7,124 nt of DNA from Lachnospiraceae bacterium (GTDB taxonomy: Bacteria > Bacillota > Clostridia > Lachnospirales > Lachnospiraceae), in NCBI GenBank assembly GCA_900770345.1, contig CAAGKF010000327.1, positions 1-7,124 on the forward strand, read 5' to 3'. Position numbers and translations under genes: made by a program. Positions within the stretch are counted from its first letter, which is position 1. Every line of letters begins with the position of its first letter. Below are positions 1-6,007 of the stretch, piece after piece. The notes beneath the pieces were generated by a model. It was given only the letters and a program-made list of their open reading frames with translations. It did no database searches and was not told the origin of the DNA.

Positions 1-719
1 CGGAAATCGAGACCCTGCAGGCCTACAAGAAATCCCTGATTACCCGGGCCGTGACCCAGGGGCTGGATCCCCATGCGGAAATGAAGGATAGTAGAGTAGA
101 ATGGTGTCCCAGAATACCTAACCATTGGAATCCAATTAATCCCAAGATTCTATTTCAACTCAGAAATGAAAGAGCTAAAAGAGGCCAGCGACAATTAACG
201 GCAAGTCAAAAATATGGCATTATATATCAAGATGAATTCATGGAAAAAGAATCTCAAAAAGTGGTTACCGTTGCTAAAGACTTCAGCATTTTAAAACAAG
301 TAATGCCTAATGATTTCGTTATCAGTATGAGAAGCTTCCAAGGAGGATTAGAGTATAGCACTTTATGCGGGAGCATTAGCTCTGCATATGTTATGTTGAT
401 ACCAAATGAGAAAAAGGTGTATCCGCCTTTTTATAGATATTTTTTCAAATCAAGCAAATATATTAATGCTATTCAAAGTACATCAAATCTGGTGAGAGAT
501 GGACAAGCCATGAGATATTCTAACTTTGCCCAGGTTTACCTTTTTGATATTCCTTTGAGTGAACAGAAAGAGATAGCCGATTATCTAAATGATAAAATTC
601 CGCAAATTGAGATGATCATAAATCTAAGACGAAAACAGCAGGAAACCTTGGAACAATACAAAAAATCCTTGATTTACGAAGTAGTCACCGGTAAAAAGGA
701 GGTCCCTGTCCATGAATGA
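1..719 (+). CDS. hsdS: Type I restriction-modification specificity subunit (HsdS), 3' part
   Basis: HsdS is the DNA-recognition subunit of type I restriction-modification complexes: it has two target-recognition domains (TRDs) separated by conserved helices that bind HsdM. The reading frame is open from base 3, so the gene starts to the left of the window; the GTG at 51 is internal. The visible part opens with the end of the central conserved helix (ETLQAYKKSLITRAVTQGL), followed by the TRD entry motif VEW..IP..W near 93-128. TRD2 then follows, including the typical DGQAMRYSNF block and the IPLSEQKEIADYLN exit near 553-590. The C-terminal helix QETLEQYKKSLIYEVVTG repeats the opening helix, which is the family's usual pseudo-symmetry. 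The TRD2 DNA is much richer in A+T than base 1-70 or hsdR, which suggests domain exchange. The stop overlaps the hsdR start by 8 bp. The family assignment is firm; the target sequence cannot be predicted. Confidence 0.93.
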   Translation, partial: EIETLQAYKKSLITRAVTQGLDPHAEMKDSRVEWCPRIPNHWNPINPKILFQLRNERAKRGQRQLTASQKYGIIYQDEFMEKESQKVVTVAKDFSILKQVMPNDFVISMRSFQGGLEYSTLCGSISSAYVMLIPNEKKVYPPFYRYFFKSSKYINAIQSTSNLVRDGQAMRYSNFAQVYLFDIPLSEQKEIADYLNDKIPQIEMIINLRRKQQETLEQYKKSLIYEVVTGKKEVPVHE

Positions 720-3700
720 TATCCTTTCCGAAAAGGCGTACCAGCAGTTCATCCTGGACCGGCTCCGGGAAAATGGCTATATTATCCGTCCGGCAGCCCA
801 GTATGACCGGCGGTATGCCATGGACCGGGAGCTGTTCTTCCAGTTTCTGGAAACCACCCAGCCCAAGGCCATGGATGCTCTGCGGAAGATCCATAAAGCA
901 GATACGGAAGTCACCATCCTGAACTGCCTGAACCAGGCCGTGAACCAGAAGCGGGGCAGCCTGATCCATAGCCTGAAGCAGGGCCTGACGATGGGCAACC
1001 AGCATCTGGACCTACTCTATACGAAGCCGGCCACCACTATCAATAAACCCCTGTTGAAGTTATATCAGCAGAACATTTTTTCCGTGATGGAAGAAGTCTG
1101 GGCTGACGATGAAGAACGGATCGACCTGGTGATCTTCCTGAACGGCATGGCCATCATCAGCTTCGAACTGAAAAGCAACCTGGCCGGGCAATCCTGCCAA
1201 AACGCCATGGCCCAGTACCGGACCCAGCGGGATCCCAAGAACCGGCTGTTCCTGTTCAAGGCTGGATGCCTGGTGAATTTTGCCATGGACCTGGAAGAAG
1301 TGTACATGGCTACCCGCCTCAGCGGCCCCTCCACGTTCTTCCTGCCTTTCAACAAAGGTAAGGGGCAGGGCATCGCCCGGGGCGCCGGGAACGATATCGA
1401 CCCGGAGACCGGCCTGGGCGTGGGCTATATGTGGAAGGATATCTTGCAAAAGGATACCCTGCTGGACCTGATCACCAAATTCATCTTTGTGGATGTGCAC
1501 GAAAAAACGGACCCGGTGACCGGCAAGACGAAACGGTCGGAAACGCTGATCTTTCCCCGGTATCACCAGCTGGATTGCGTGCGGAAGCTGCTGGAAGATG
1601 TGAAGGTTAATGGTAGCAGCCGGAACTACCTGATCGAGCACAGCGCCGGTTCGGGCAAGACCAACAGCATCACCTGGCTGGCCCACCAGCTAGCCTCCCT
1701 GCACAATGCGGACAACAAGGTGGTCTTCGACAACATCCTGGTCATCACGGATCGCGTCGTCGTGGACCGGCAGCTGCAGCAGGCCCTGCTGGCACTGGAA
1801 CATAAAGACGGCCTGATCCGGGTCATGGATGATAGCTGCACTTCGGCGGATTTGCGAAGGGCTATCGAAGGCAAAACCAAGATCATCGGCACCACCATCC
1901 AGAAGTTCCCCTATATCGTGGATGCGGTGAAAGGCCTGAAGGATAAGCGGTTTGCGGTGATCATCGACGAAGCCCACAGTTCCACCTCCGGCAAGGATAT
2001 GGTAGCGGTCATGCAATCCCTGAGCAGCGGGGCAGAGGAAGAAGAATCGACCGATGTAGCTGACCAGATTGCCCATGAAATCGCCAGAAGTGGCAAGCCG
2101 GATAACGTGTCCTTCTTTGCCTTTACGGCGACACCCAAACCTACCACGCTGGCTCTGTTCGGGACGCTAAACGCCCAGGGCCAGCGGGAGCCCTTCCACC
2201 TGTACAGCATGAAACAGGCCATCCAGGAAGGGTTCATCCTGGACGTGCTGGCCAACTATGTGACCTACCAGACCTTCTACAAGCTGAACAAAATCGTCAA
2301 GGATGACCCCATCTACAAGACGGCTGCGGCAAAATCCAAGATCAGCCGGTTCGTCCGGCTGCATCCCACCAACATCGCCCAGCGGATCGAGATCATCATC
2401 GAGCATTTCCGTTCCACCATCCAGAACGAACTGGGCGGGGAGGCCAAGGCCATGGTGGTGACCAGTTCCCGGCTGGAAGCGGTGCGCTATAAAGAGGCTT
2501 TTGAAACGTACATCAGTCGGAAGGGCTACACGGATCTCCATGCGCTGGTGGCTTTTTCCGGCAAGGTGAAGGACCATGGAAAGGAGTATACGGAAACGGG
2601 CTTGAACGGGTTCCCAGAGAGCCAGACGGCCCAGAAATTCGATACCCCGGACTATCAGGTGCTGCTGGTGGCCAACAAATACCAGACCGGTTTCGACCAG
2701 CCCAAGCTGTGCGCCATGTACATCCTGAAGAAGCTCCAGGGTGTCAATGCAGTGCAGACCCTGTCCCGGCTGAACCGGATCTGCCCGCCCTACGACAAGA
2801 AGATCTGTATCCTGGATTTCGTGAACACCTATGAGGATATGCAGAACGCCTTTGCGCCCTATTACGAAGGCACCCTGCTTTCCAATACGGTGACGCCGGA
2901 CCAGATTTATGACCTGTCCGTGGAACTGGAACGGTACTACATCCTGGATCCGGATGATATCGAGAAATTCAACGACCTGTTCTACACAGCGGACGGCGCC
3001 CAGCGGACTGTGGATTCCCGGAAGAAGCAGAAGATGGTTTATTACCTGGAACGGGCCAAGAGCAACTGGAAGGAAAAGGACGAAAAGAACCAGAAGGAGT
3101 GCAGACAGAAAATCCGTGCTTTCCTACGCTTCTATGAATTCATCCTGCTGGTGACCTGCTTCGAGGATGTGGAACTCCACAAGAAATACCGGTTCCTGAG
3201 CTACCTATACCCTATGTTGGAAATGGGGCCTGGACCGGGCTTCAACCTGGATGACAAAATCAAGGCCTTCAATTTCGCCCAGAAAAAGACCGGCGAACAC
3301 CAAAAGGAAGACCATACGGCCAAACCGGTAATCAAGCTGCCCACGGCGGAATCCTTTGGTATGAGCCAGGAAAAAGAGGAACGGCTCAGCCAGATTATCC
3401 AGGAAATCAACAGCCGGCTGGGTAAGGATTACGATGATGATGTGACCGTGAAATCCATGCTGCAGATCAAGGATCTGCTGCTGAAATCCGACAAGCTGAA
3501 AGTGTCGGCCCAGAACAACACGGAAAAAGACTTCCAGCTGGCCTACGATGACAGCGTGGACGACGCCCTGCTGGATGGGCTGTCCCAGAACCAGGACTTT
3601 TACAGCCTGCTCTTGAACAACAAGGATATCAAAGAGAAAGTCATGGGCATCTTCGTGGATGAAGTGTACCACGAGCTGCGGGGTGATATGGGGAATCGCA

Positions 3701-3729
3701 AGGCAGCAGAGGATGTCCGGGTGTATTAA
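712..3729 (+). CDS. hsdR: Type I restriction endonuclease R subunit (HsdR)
   Basis: HsdR is the motor and nuclease subunit of a type I restriction complex. It translocates unmethylated DNA using ATP and cuts it at a distance from the HsdS target. The protein has 1005 residues, a normal full length. The N-terminal nuclease shows the PD-(D/E)xK pattern as D138 and E152-L-K154, with Y169 in the region where the family's Q-x3-Y motif lies; the Q of that motif is not obvious (AMAQY at 165-169). Superfamily 2 helicase motifs follow in order: Walker A GSGKT (313-317), DEAH (419-422), FTATP (471-475), a motif V-like stretch (651-664) and motif VI QTLSRLNR (682-689). A helical C-terminal region of about 280 residues would contact the methyltransferase core. 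The start is set by AAAAAGGAGG at 693-702, 9 nt before the ATG. No frameshift or missing catalytic motif is seen, so the enzyme is probably active. Confidence 0.97.
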   Translation: MNDILSEKAYQQFILDRLRENGYIIRPAAQYDRRYAMDRELFFQFLETTQPKAMDALRKIHKADTEVTILNCLNQAVNQKRGSLIHSLKQGLTMGNQHLDLLYTKPATTINKPLLKLYQQNIFSVMEEVWADDEERIDLVIFLNGMAIISFELKSNLAGQSCQNAMAQYRTQRDPKNRLFLFKAGCLVNFAMDLEEVYMATRLSGPSTFFLPFNKGKGQGIARGAGNDIDPETGLGVGYMWKDILQKDTLLDLITKFIFVDVHEKTDPVTGKTKRSETLIFPRYHQLDCVRKLLEDVKVNGSSRNYLIEHSAGSGKTNSITWLAHQLASLHNADNKVVFDNILVITDRVVVDRQLQQALLALEHKDGLIRVMDDSCTSADLRRAIEGKTKIIGTTIQKFPYIVDAVKGLKDKRFAVIIDEAHSSTSGKDMVAVMQSLSSGAEEEESTDVADQIAHEIARSGKPDNVSFFAFTATPKPTTLALFGTLNAQGQREPFHLYSMKQAIQEGFILDVLANYVTYQTFYKLNKIVKDDPIYKTAAAKSKISRFVRLHPTNIAQRIEIIIEHFRSTIQNELGGEAKAMVVTSSRLEAVRYKEAFETYISRKGYTDLHALVAFSGKVKDHGKEYTETGLNGFPESQTAQKFDTPDYQVLLVANKYQTGFDQPKLCAMYILKKLQGVNAVQTLSRLNRICPPYDKKICILDFVNTYEDMQNAFAPYYEGTLLSNTVTPDQIYDLSVELERYYILDPDDIEKFNDLFYTADGAQRTVDSRKKQKMVYYLERAKSNWKEKDEKNQKECRQKIRAFLRFYEFILLVTCFEDVELHKKYRFLSYLYPMLEMGPGPGFNLDDKIKAFNFAQKKTGEHQKEDHTAKPVIKLPTAESFGMSQEKEERLSQIIQEINSRLGKDYDDDVTVKSMLQIKDLLLKSDKLKVSAQNNTEKDFQLAYDDSVDDALLDGLSQNQDFYSLLLNNKDIKEKVMGIFVDEVYHELRGDMGNRKAAEDVRVY

Positions 3730-3755
3730 AAAAGAAAATCTCTCAATAAGAATTG

Positions 3756-3797
3756 CCTGTCAAAACGCGTCGTTAGACGTTTTTGACAGGTGATTTT
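3756..3797 (+). terminator. Probable intrinsic terminator after hsdR
   Basis: Arms CCTGTCAAAACG (from 3756) and CGTTTTTGACAGG (to 3790) pair, with GTC/GAC around a GTTA loop and one or two bulged bases. Weaker pairing can extend the stem outward. TTTT (3794-3797) and GTT follow. It lies 27 bp after the hsdR stop and separates the restriction operon from the next transcription unit. The T-tract is short, so efficiency is uncertain. The other side is also A-rich on the plus strand (3728-3737), so it could work in both directions. Confidence 0.7.
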
Positions 3798-3819
3798 GTT
3801 AAAAATTTATCATTTTCTA

Positions 3820-3847
3820 TTGACTTTTCAGATACTTTTGATATAAT
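3820..3847 (+). promoter_or_regulatory. Strong sigma-A/sigma-70-type promoter with extended -10
   Basis: The -35 is TTGACT (3820-3825) and the -10 is a perfect TATAAT (3842-3847), with a 16-bp spacer. TGA directly before the -10 (3839-3841) gives the extended -10 motif TGn. The surroundings are AT-rich. Transcription would start near 3854. No good open reading frame follows for 400 bp, so its first product is most likely the structured RNA next to it; read-through could also feed the replication genes from 4277. Confidence 0.8.
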
Positions 3848-3853
3848 AGTATT

Positions 3854-4175
3854 GTCAGAGATTTATTATTAACAAGTACTACTAAATCCACCAGCATTGG
3901 AGTGATCCCCTTGGTTATTGCAAACTCCCAGAATCACTATTTCTGGCTGAACGTATTCCGCATCGCTGATTCTATTACCCACACCACTTTTTCCCGTTTC
4001 AAATACAATCATTTCGAGGATTCCTATCGATTGTCGTGAACCTGTGTAAGGAAGTTCGACGCTTCCCTGTACATGGGCTGCTTTGAGTTCCCCTTTACCG
4101 AAGCAGTTTCTGTACCGTTGCACAGGCTATTTTTATGCCTTTTGGGTATACAAATCGATAGGAATCCTGTTTTTT
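3854..4175 (+). ncRNA. Candidate structured non-coding RNA, about 320 nt, family not recognised
   Basis: The segment starts just after a strong promoter and ends at six T (4170-4175). A perfect 16-bp stem (4017-4032 with 4153-4168) closes a branched domain. Inside it CCTGTG (4041-4046) pairs with CACAGG (4121-4126). Within that are a hairpin GGAAG/CTTCC (4050-4054, 4062-4066) with a 7-nt loop, and GTACA/TGTAC (4069-4073, 4111-4115), which encloses an 8-bp stem (4078-4085 with 4099-4106, one G-U pair). All these stems are compatible with one fold. The 5' part (3854-4016) is looser; CCAGAA/TTCTGG (3928-3933, 3941-3946) is the best hairpin and competes with AGAATCA/TGATTCT (3930-3936, 3967-3973). 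The long closing stem plus T-run would itself act as terminator. I do not recognise tmRNA, 6S, RNase P or a retron. Its function is unknown; a regulator of replication of the adjacent element is one possibility. Confidence 0.6.
4017..4168. repeat. Perfect 16-bp inverted repeat spanning 152 bp
   Basis: AGGATTCCTATCGATT at 4017-4032 recurs as its exact reverse complement at 4153-4168, 120 bp later. Pairing stops at once outside the arms (G4016 against G4169). The right arm is followed by GTTTTTT. I interpret it as the closing stem of an RNA domain because further nested stems lie inside it; a protein-binding or recombination site is less likely but not excluded. Confidence 0.85.
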
Positions 4176-4201
4176 ATTGTCCGATATTGTTTCAATGAAA
4201 A

Positions 4202-4228
4202 CCAGGAGCAACCGCCCCTGGATTTTTT
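4202..4228 (+). terminator. Possible intrinsic terminator or attenuator before the replication gene
   Basis: CCAGG (4202-4206) pairs with CCTGG (4217-4221) across a 10-nt loop, and a run of six T (4223-4228) follows. The stem is only 5 bp, so it would be weak. It sits 50 bp before the next start codon, where it could reduce read-through from the upstream promoter. Its last T residues also form part of the left arm of the next hairpin (4226-4249). Confidence 0.4.
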
Positions 4229-4249
4229 GCGCCCTTTTTCGGGTGCAAA
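4226..4249 (+). promoter_or_regulatory. Leader hairpin upstream of the replisome organizer gene
   Basis: TTTGCGCCC (4226-4234) pairs with GGGTGCAAA (4241-4249) as a 9-bp stem with one G-U pair and loop TTTTTC. It ends 11 nt before the ribosome binding site GAGGAG (4261-4266). No T-run follows, so it is not a normal terminator. It shares bases 4226-4228 with the T-tract of the preceding hairpin, so the two could interfere with each other. Confidence 0.5.
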
Positions 4250-4276
4250 TCATAAAACGAGAGGAGTTTTTATAAG

Positions 4277-4816
4277 ATGGCAGATCGCCGCATGATAGCC
4301 CGAAACATTCTTTTTTCCAACAATCTCCAGGCACTTTCTGTGGAATCGAGATACCTGTATGTGCTGCTGATCATTGAAGCAGATGATGATGGCTTCGTTT
4401 CCAGTTCCAATCTGCTGGTCCAGATGGCAGCCGGAACAGAAGATAACTTGAAAGCCCTGGAAGAGAAAGGTTTCATCTTCTACTTCTCTTCCGGAGTTGT
4501 CCTGGTCCGTCACTGGTTCCAGCACAACCAGATCCGAAAGGACCGTCACCATGAAAGTGTACTGGCAGAAAGGCGCCTGGTCACGACCACAGCCGATAAG
4601 GTTTATGTACTGAAGCAGAAGCAGCCGGAACCCTGCAACCCTGAAGATGAAGTCCCGCAACCATCTATGCAACCATCTATGCAACCATTTGCGCAACCCT
4701 GTGGTACCCGGCAGAAAATAGTCAGAAACCAGTTCAGCAACCAAAAAACGTGGGATTTTGAAGATGACGATGACGTAGAACCGCGCCCAGACTGGCTTGA
4801 CGATGAAAGGCCCTGA
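4277..4816 (+). CDS. Phage replisome organizer-like replication initiator
   Basis: The 179-residue protein resembles the N-terminal domain of phage replisome organizers and DnaD-like initiators. Typical signs are the start MADRRMIARNI, LQALSVESRYLYVLLIIEADDDGFV (14-41, the ADDDGF block being characteristic), and VLVRHWFQHNQIRKDRHH (75-92). Such proteins form a winged-helix DNA-binding domain, bind origin repeats and recruit the helicase-loading machinery. The C-terminal part (about 110-179) is low in complexity, with a QPSM repeat and an acidic tail (DFEDDDDVE), and lacks a recognisable DnaD domain. The repeat is encoded by 12-bp DNA iterons, so this part of the gene probably doubles as origin DNA. 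GAGGAG at 4261-4266 lies 10 nt before the ATG, and the start agrees with the family's usual N-terminus. The opposite-strand frame here is a shadow. The next gene is a helicase loader, as expected for a replication module. Confidence 0.82.
   Translation: MADRRMIARNILFSNNLQALSVESRYLYVLLIIEADDDGFVSSSNLLVQMAAGTEDNLKALEEKGFIFYFSSGVVLVRHWFQHNQIRKDRHHESVLAERRLVTTTADKVYVLKQKQPEPCNPEDEVPQPSMQPSMQPFAQPCGTRQKIVRNQFSNQKTWDFEDDDDVEPRPDWLDDERP
4658..4698 (+). repeat. Direct 12-bp iterons within the initiator gene
   Basis: Two perfect units CAACCATCTATG start at 4658 and 4670. A diverged unit CAACCATTTGCG starts at 4682, and CAACC begins again at 4694. The period is exactly 12 bp, which encodes the QPSM-type amino acid repeat. 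A further CAACC lies 22 bp before the array at 4636. These are probably binding sites for the protein encoded by the same gene. Confidence 0.85.
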
Positions 4817-4835
4817 TTTGGGGAATTTGACAACC

Positions 4836-4844
4836 TGTGGATAA
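4836..4844 (-). promoter_or_regulatory. DnaA box (perfect TTATCCACA on the minus strand)
   Basis: TGTGGATAA on the plus strand is the exact reverse complement of TTATCCACA, the consensus DnaA box. It lies 19 bp after the initiator stop codon, between two iteron clusters. It is part of CAACCTGTGGATA (4831-4843), which recurs as CAACCAGTGGATA (4853-4865), so a second weak box (AGTGGATAT) lies 22 bp downstream. Confidence 0.75.
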
Positions 4845-4864
4845 TACACTGTCAACCAGTGGAT

Positions 4865-4900
4865 ATGTCATGGTTGCATAAGTGGTTGCGCAGATGGTCG
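4865..4900 (-). repeat. Inverted iteron cluster (three phased 12-bp units)
   Basis: Read on the minus strand, the units are CGACCATCTGCG (4900-4889), CAACCACTTATG (4888-4877) and CAACCATGACAT (4876-4865). They match the direct iterons CAACCATCTATG and CAACCATTTGCG in sequence and in the exact 12-bp period, but point the opposite way. This DNA is outside any gene, so protein coding cannot explain the repeat. Confidence 0.75.
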
Positions 4901-4919
4901 CCTAATAAGACTAGAAGAG

Positions 4920-4948
4920 CTGAAATAAGAGTAAAAGAAAATTATATA
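4920..4948 (+). promoter_or_regulatory. Weak candidate promoter for the loader operon
   Basis: CTGAAA (4920-4925) and TATATA (4943-4948) are spaced by 17 bp; each matches 4 of 6 consensus bases. This is the best promoter-like pair I see between the initiator and the loader gene, but the stretch is so AT-rich that it may be chance. Confidence 0.28.
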
Positions 4949-4952
4949 AAAG

Positions 4953-4979
4953 AAATGTCAAATTGACTTTTCGACATTT
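4953..4979. promoter_or_regulatory. Palindromic element, possible operator upstream of the loader gene
   Basis: AAATGTC (4953-4959) and GACATTT (4973-4979) are perfect inverted arms. A second palindrome GTCAA-A-TTGAC (4957-4967) overlaps the left arm. The element lies 38 bp before the loader start codon and just after a weak promoter candidate. It could be a repressor site, an RNA hairpin, or part of the origin. Confidence 0.45.
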
Positions 4980-5017
4980 ACTTTTGGACCAGGATTCACA
5001 GAAAGGAGATCCTTCTC

Positions 5018-5992
5018 ATGGATGAATACAGCTTACATCCTCCTAAACGAAAAAAGAAAAAAATGATACCTCTGCACAATATCATGGGACCTGATTCGGA
5101 GATCACAGAAGAGCAATATGAAATCAGCAAAGCCGAGATCGAAGAAATCCGTAAGGGCCAGGCGCTCTGTGAAAACTGTAACGGGAAAGAATGTGCACAA
5201 ATCGGCCATACTGGTTACGTGCTCATCTTCAAGTGCTTCTGTGGAAGTTATGGAGAATCCATGTATCCCTGCCCCCTTCAGGAATTGATCCAGCAGAAGA
5301 ATCGTACAAGGGAGTTAAGAGCACAGTCAGGGATTCCCCAGCTGTATGCTCATTTCAAATTCGCTGATCTGACGAAAATGGAAATGCTCGAGGCCAATCG
5401 CCAGGTTGCAACCCTATTTTGGGAGCTTTCCCAAAATCCAAAGATCAACCAGAGTATTTACCTGTATGGAACTTCTGGTGTAGGCAAGACCTTGCTTGCT
5501 TCCATTTTCGGTAATGCGCTTTTGAAAGGGGGTAAAGAAGTTTTATTCTGCACGATACCGGATTTCCTGAATCAATTGCGGAGCCACATCAAAAGAGACT
5601 GGAACAGCCTGCTGGCCTGTTACCAGAATGTACCCTGCCTGATCCTTGATGACGTAGGAAATACCAAGATCACCGAATGGGGACTGGAACAGGTGTACCG
5701 TCTCCTGGATGCCAGATACAAGGACGGCCGGCAAACGATTTTCACAAGCAAATATTCACTGGATGAACTTCGTAAAAAATGGCTGGTTTCCGGCCGGTTC
5801 GAGGATCCAGAAGGTGAAGATCCAATGGAACACGTGATTGACCGGATTGAGTCAATGACAAAACAATACCAGCTAGCGGAAAAAGTCGAACGCTGGGAAC
5901 TGCCGCCTGAAATTTTAGCACCCAAGTCGCTGGAAAGGAAGAAAAACGATGAAAAGCAACTCGAAATCGAAGAGCAAGACATGTTCGCGTAA
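5018..5992 (+). CDS. DnaC/DnaI-type helicase loader, AAA+ ATPase
   Basis: This 324-residue protein is a replicative helicase loader of the DnaC/DnaI/IstB class; such ATPases place the ring helicase on origin DNA in the cytoplasm. A basic N-terminus (PPKRKKKK, 8-15) precedes a cysteine-rich segment, C51-x2-C54-x4-C59 and C73-x-C75-x9-C85, probably a zinc-binding domain as in DnaI. The ATPase core has Walker A GTSGVGKT (151-158), Walker B LILDD (208-212), a sensor-1-like FTSK (242-245) and the VIDRIESM block (273-280) typical of the C-terminal end of the family. At sensor 1 the family usually has TSN; here Lys replaces Asn. The tail from about 300 is charged. GAAAGGAG at 5001-5008, 9 nt upstream, sets the start. 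The gene follows the initiator and origin, and the sigma-like gene comes 15 bp later, so they are probably co-transcribed. An IstB role is unlikely without a transposase. Confidence 0.9.
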   Translation: MDEYSLHPPKRKKKKMIPLHNIMGPDSEITEEQYEISKAEIEEIRKGQALCENCNGKECAQIGHTGYVLIFKCFCGSYGESMYPCPLQELIQQKNRTRELRAQSGIPQLYAHFKFADLTKMEMLEANRQVATLFWELSQNPKINQSIYLYGTSGVGKTLLASIFGNALLKGGKEVLFCTIPDFLNQLRSHIKRDWNSLLACYQNVPCLILDDVGNTKITEWGLEQVYRLLDARYKDGRQTIFTSKYSLDELRKKWLVSGRFEDPEGEDPMEHVIDRIESMTKQYQLAEKVERWELPPEILAPKSLERKKNDEKQLEIEEQDMFA

Positions 5993-6007
5993 AGAAAGGA
6001 CCTTTAC

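Larger units (their letters stand above)
4636..4985. other. Candidate replication origin (iterons, DnaA box, AT-rich stretch)
   Basis: The stretch covers the 3' end of the initiator gene and the 201-bp gap to the loader gene. From left to right it has direct CAACC iterons (4658-4698), a perfect DnaA box (4836-4844), a related copy 22 bp on (CAACCAGTGGATA from 4853), three inverted iterons (4865-4900) and an AT-rich stretch (4903-4985) suited to duplex opening. Origins inside or next to initiator genes are known for lambda O and for lactococcal replisome organizers. The call is an inference from motif arrangement. Confidence 0.65.

Noticed and set aside
51..719. GTG at 51 as the hsdS start
   Set aside because: The frame is open to the left edge and bases 3-50 encode a conserved HsdS helix, so the true start is outside the window.
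1060..1686. 208-codon open frame on the minus strand
   Set aside because: It lies fully inside hsdR, opposite the nuclease and Walker A regions, and is a shadow of GC-rich coding sequence.
4050..4066. tRNA T-arm lookalike (5-bp stem, 7-nt loop TTCGACG)
   Set aside because: No matching acceptor stem, anticodon arm, D arm or CCA end is present, so it is neither a tRNA nor a tmRNA end.
3869..4123. 84-codon minus-strand open frame in the non-coding region
   Set aside because: It starts at GTG with no good ribosome binding site, resembles no family I know, and overlaps the nested stems that better explain this DNA.
4658..4698. CRISPR-like short repeats
   Set aside because: The 12-bp units are contiguous, without spacers, and far too short for CRISPR repeats.
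4250..4855. 201-codon minus-strand open frame
   Set aside because: It is a shadow of the replisome organizer gene, whose plus-strand protein has recognisable family motifs and a ribosome binding site.
4877..4894. Resemblance of ATAAGTG...GCGC to a plasmid transfer nick site
   Set aside because: The match is broken by inserted bases and is fully explained by the inverted iterons; no relaxase gene is visible.
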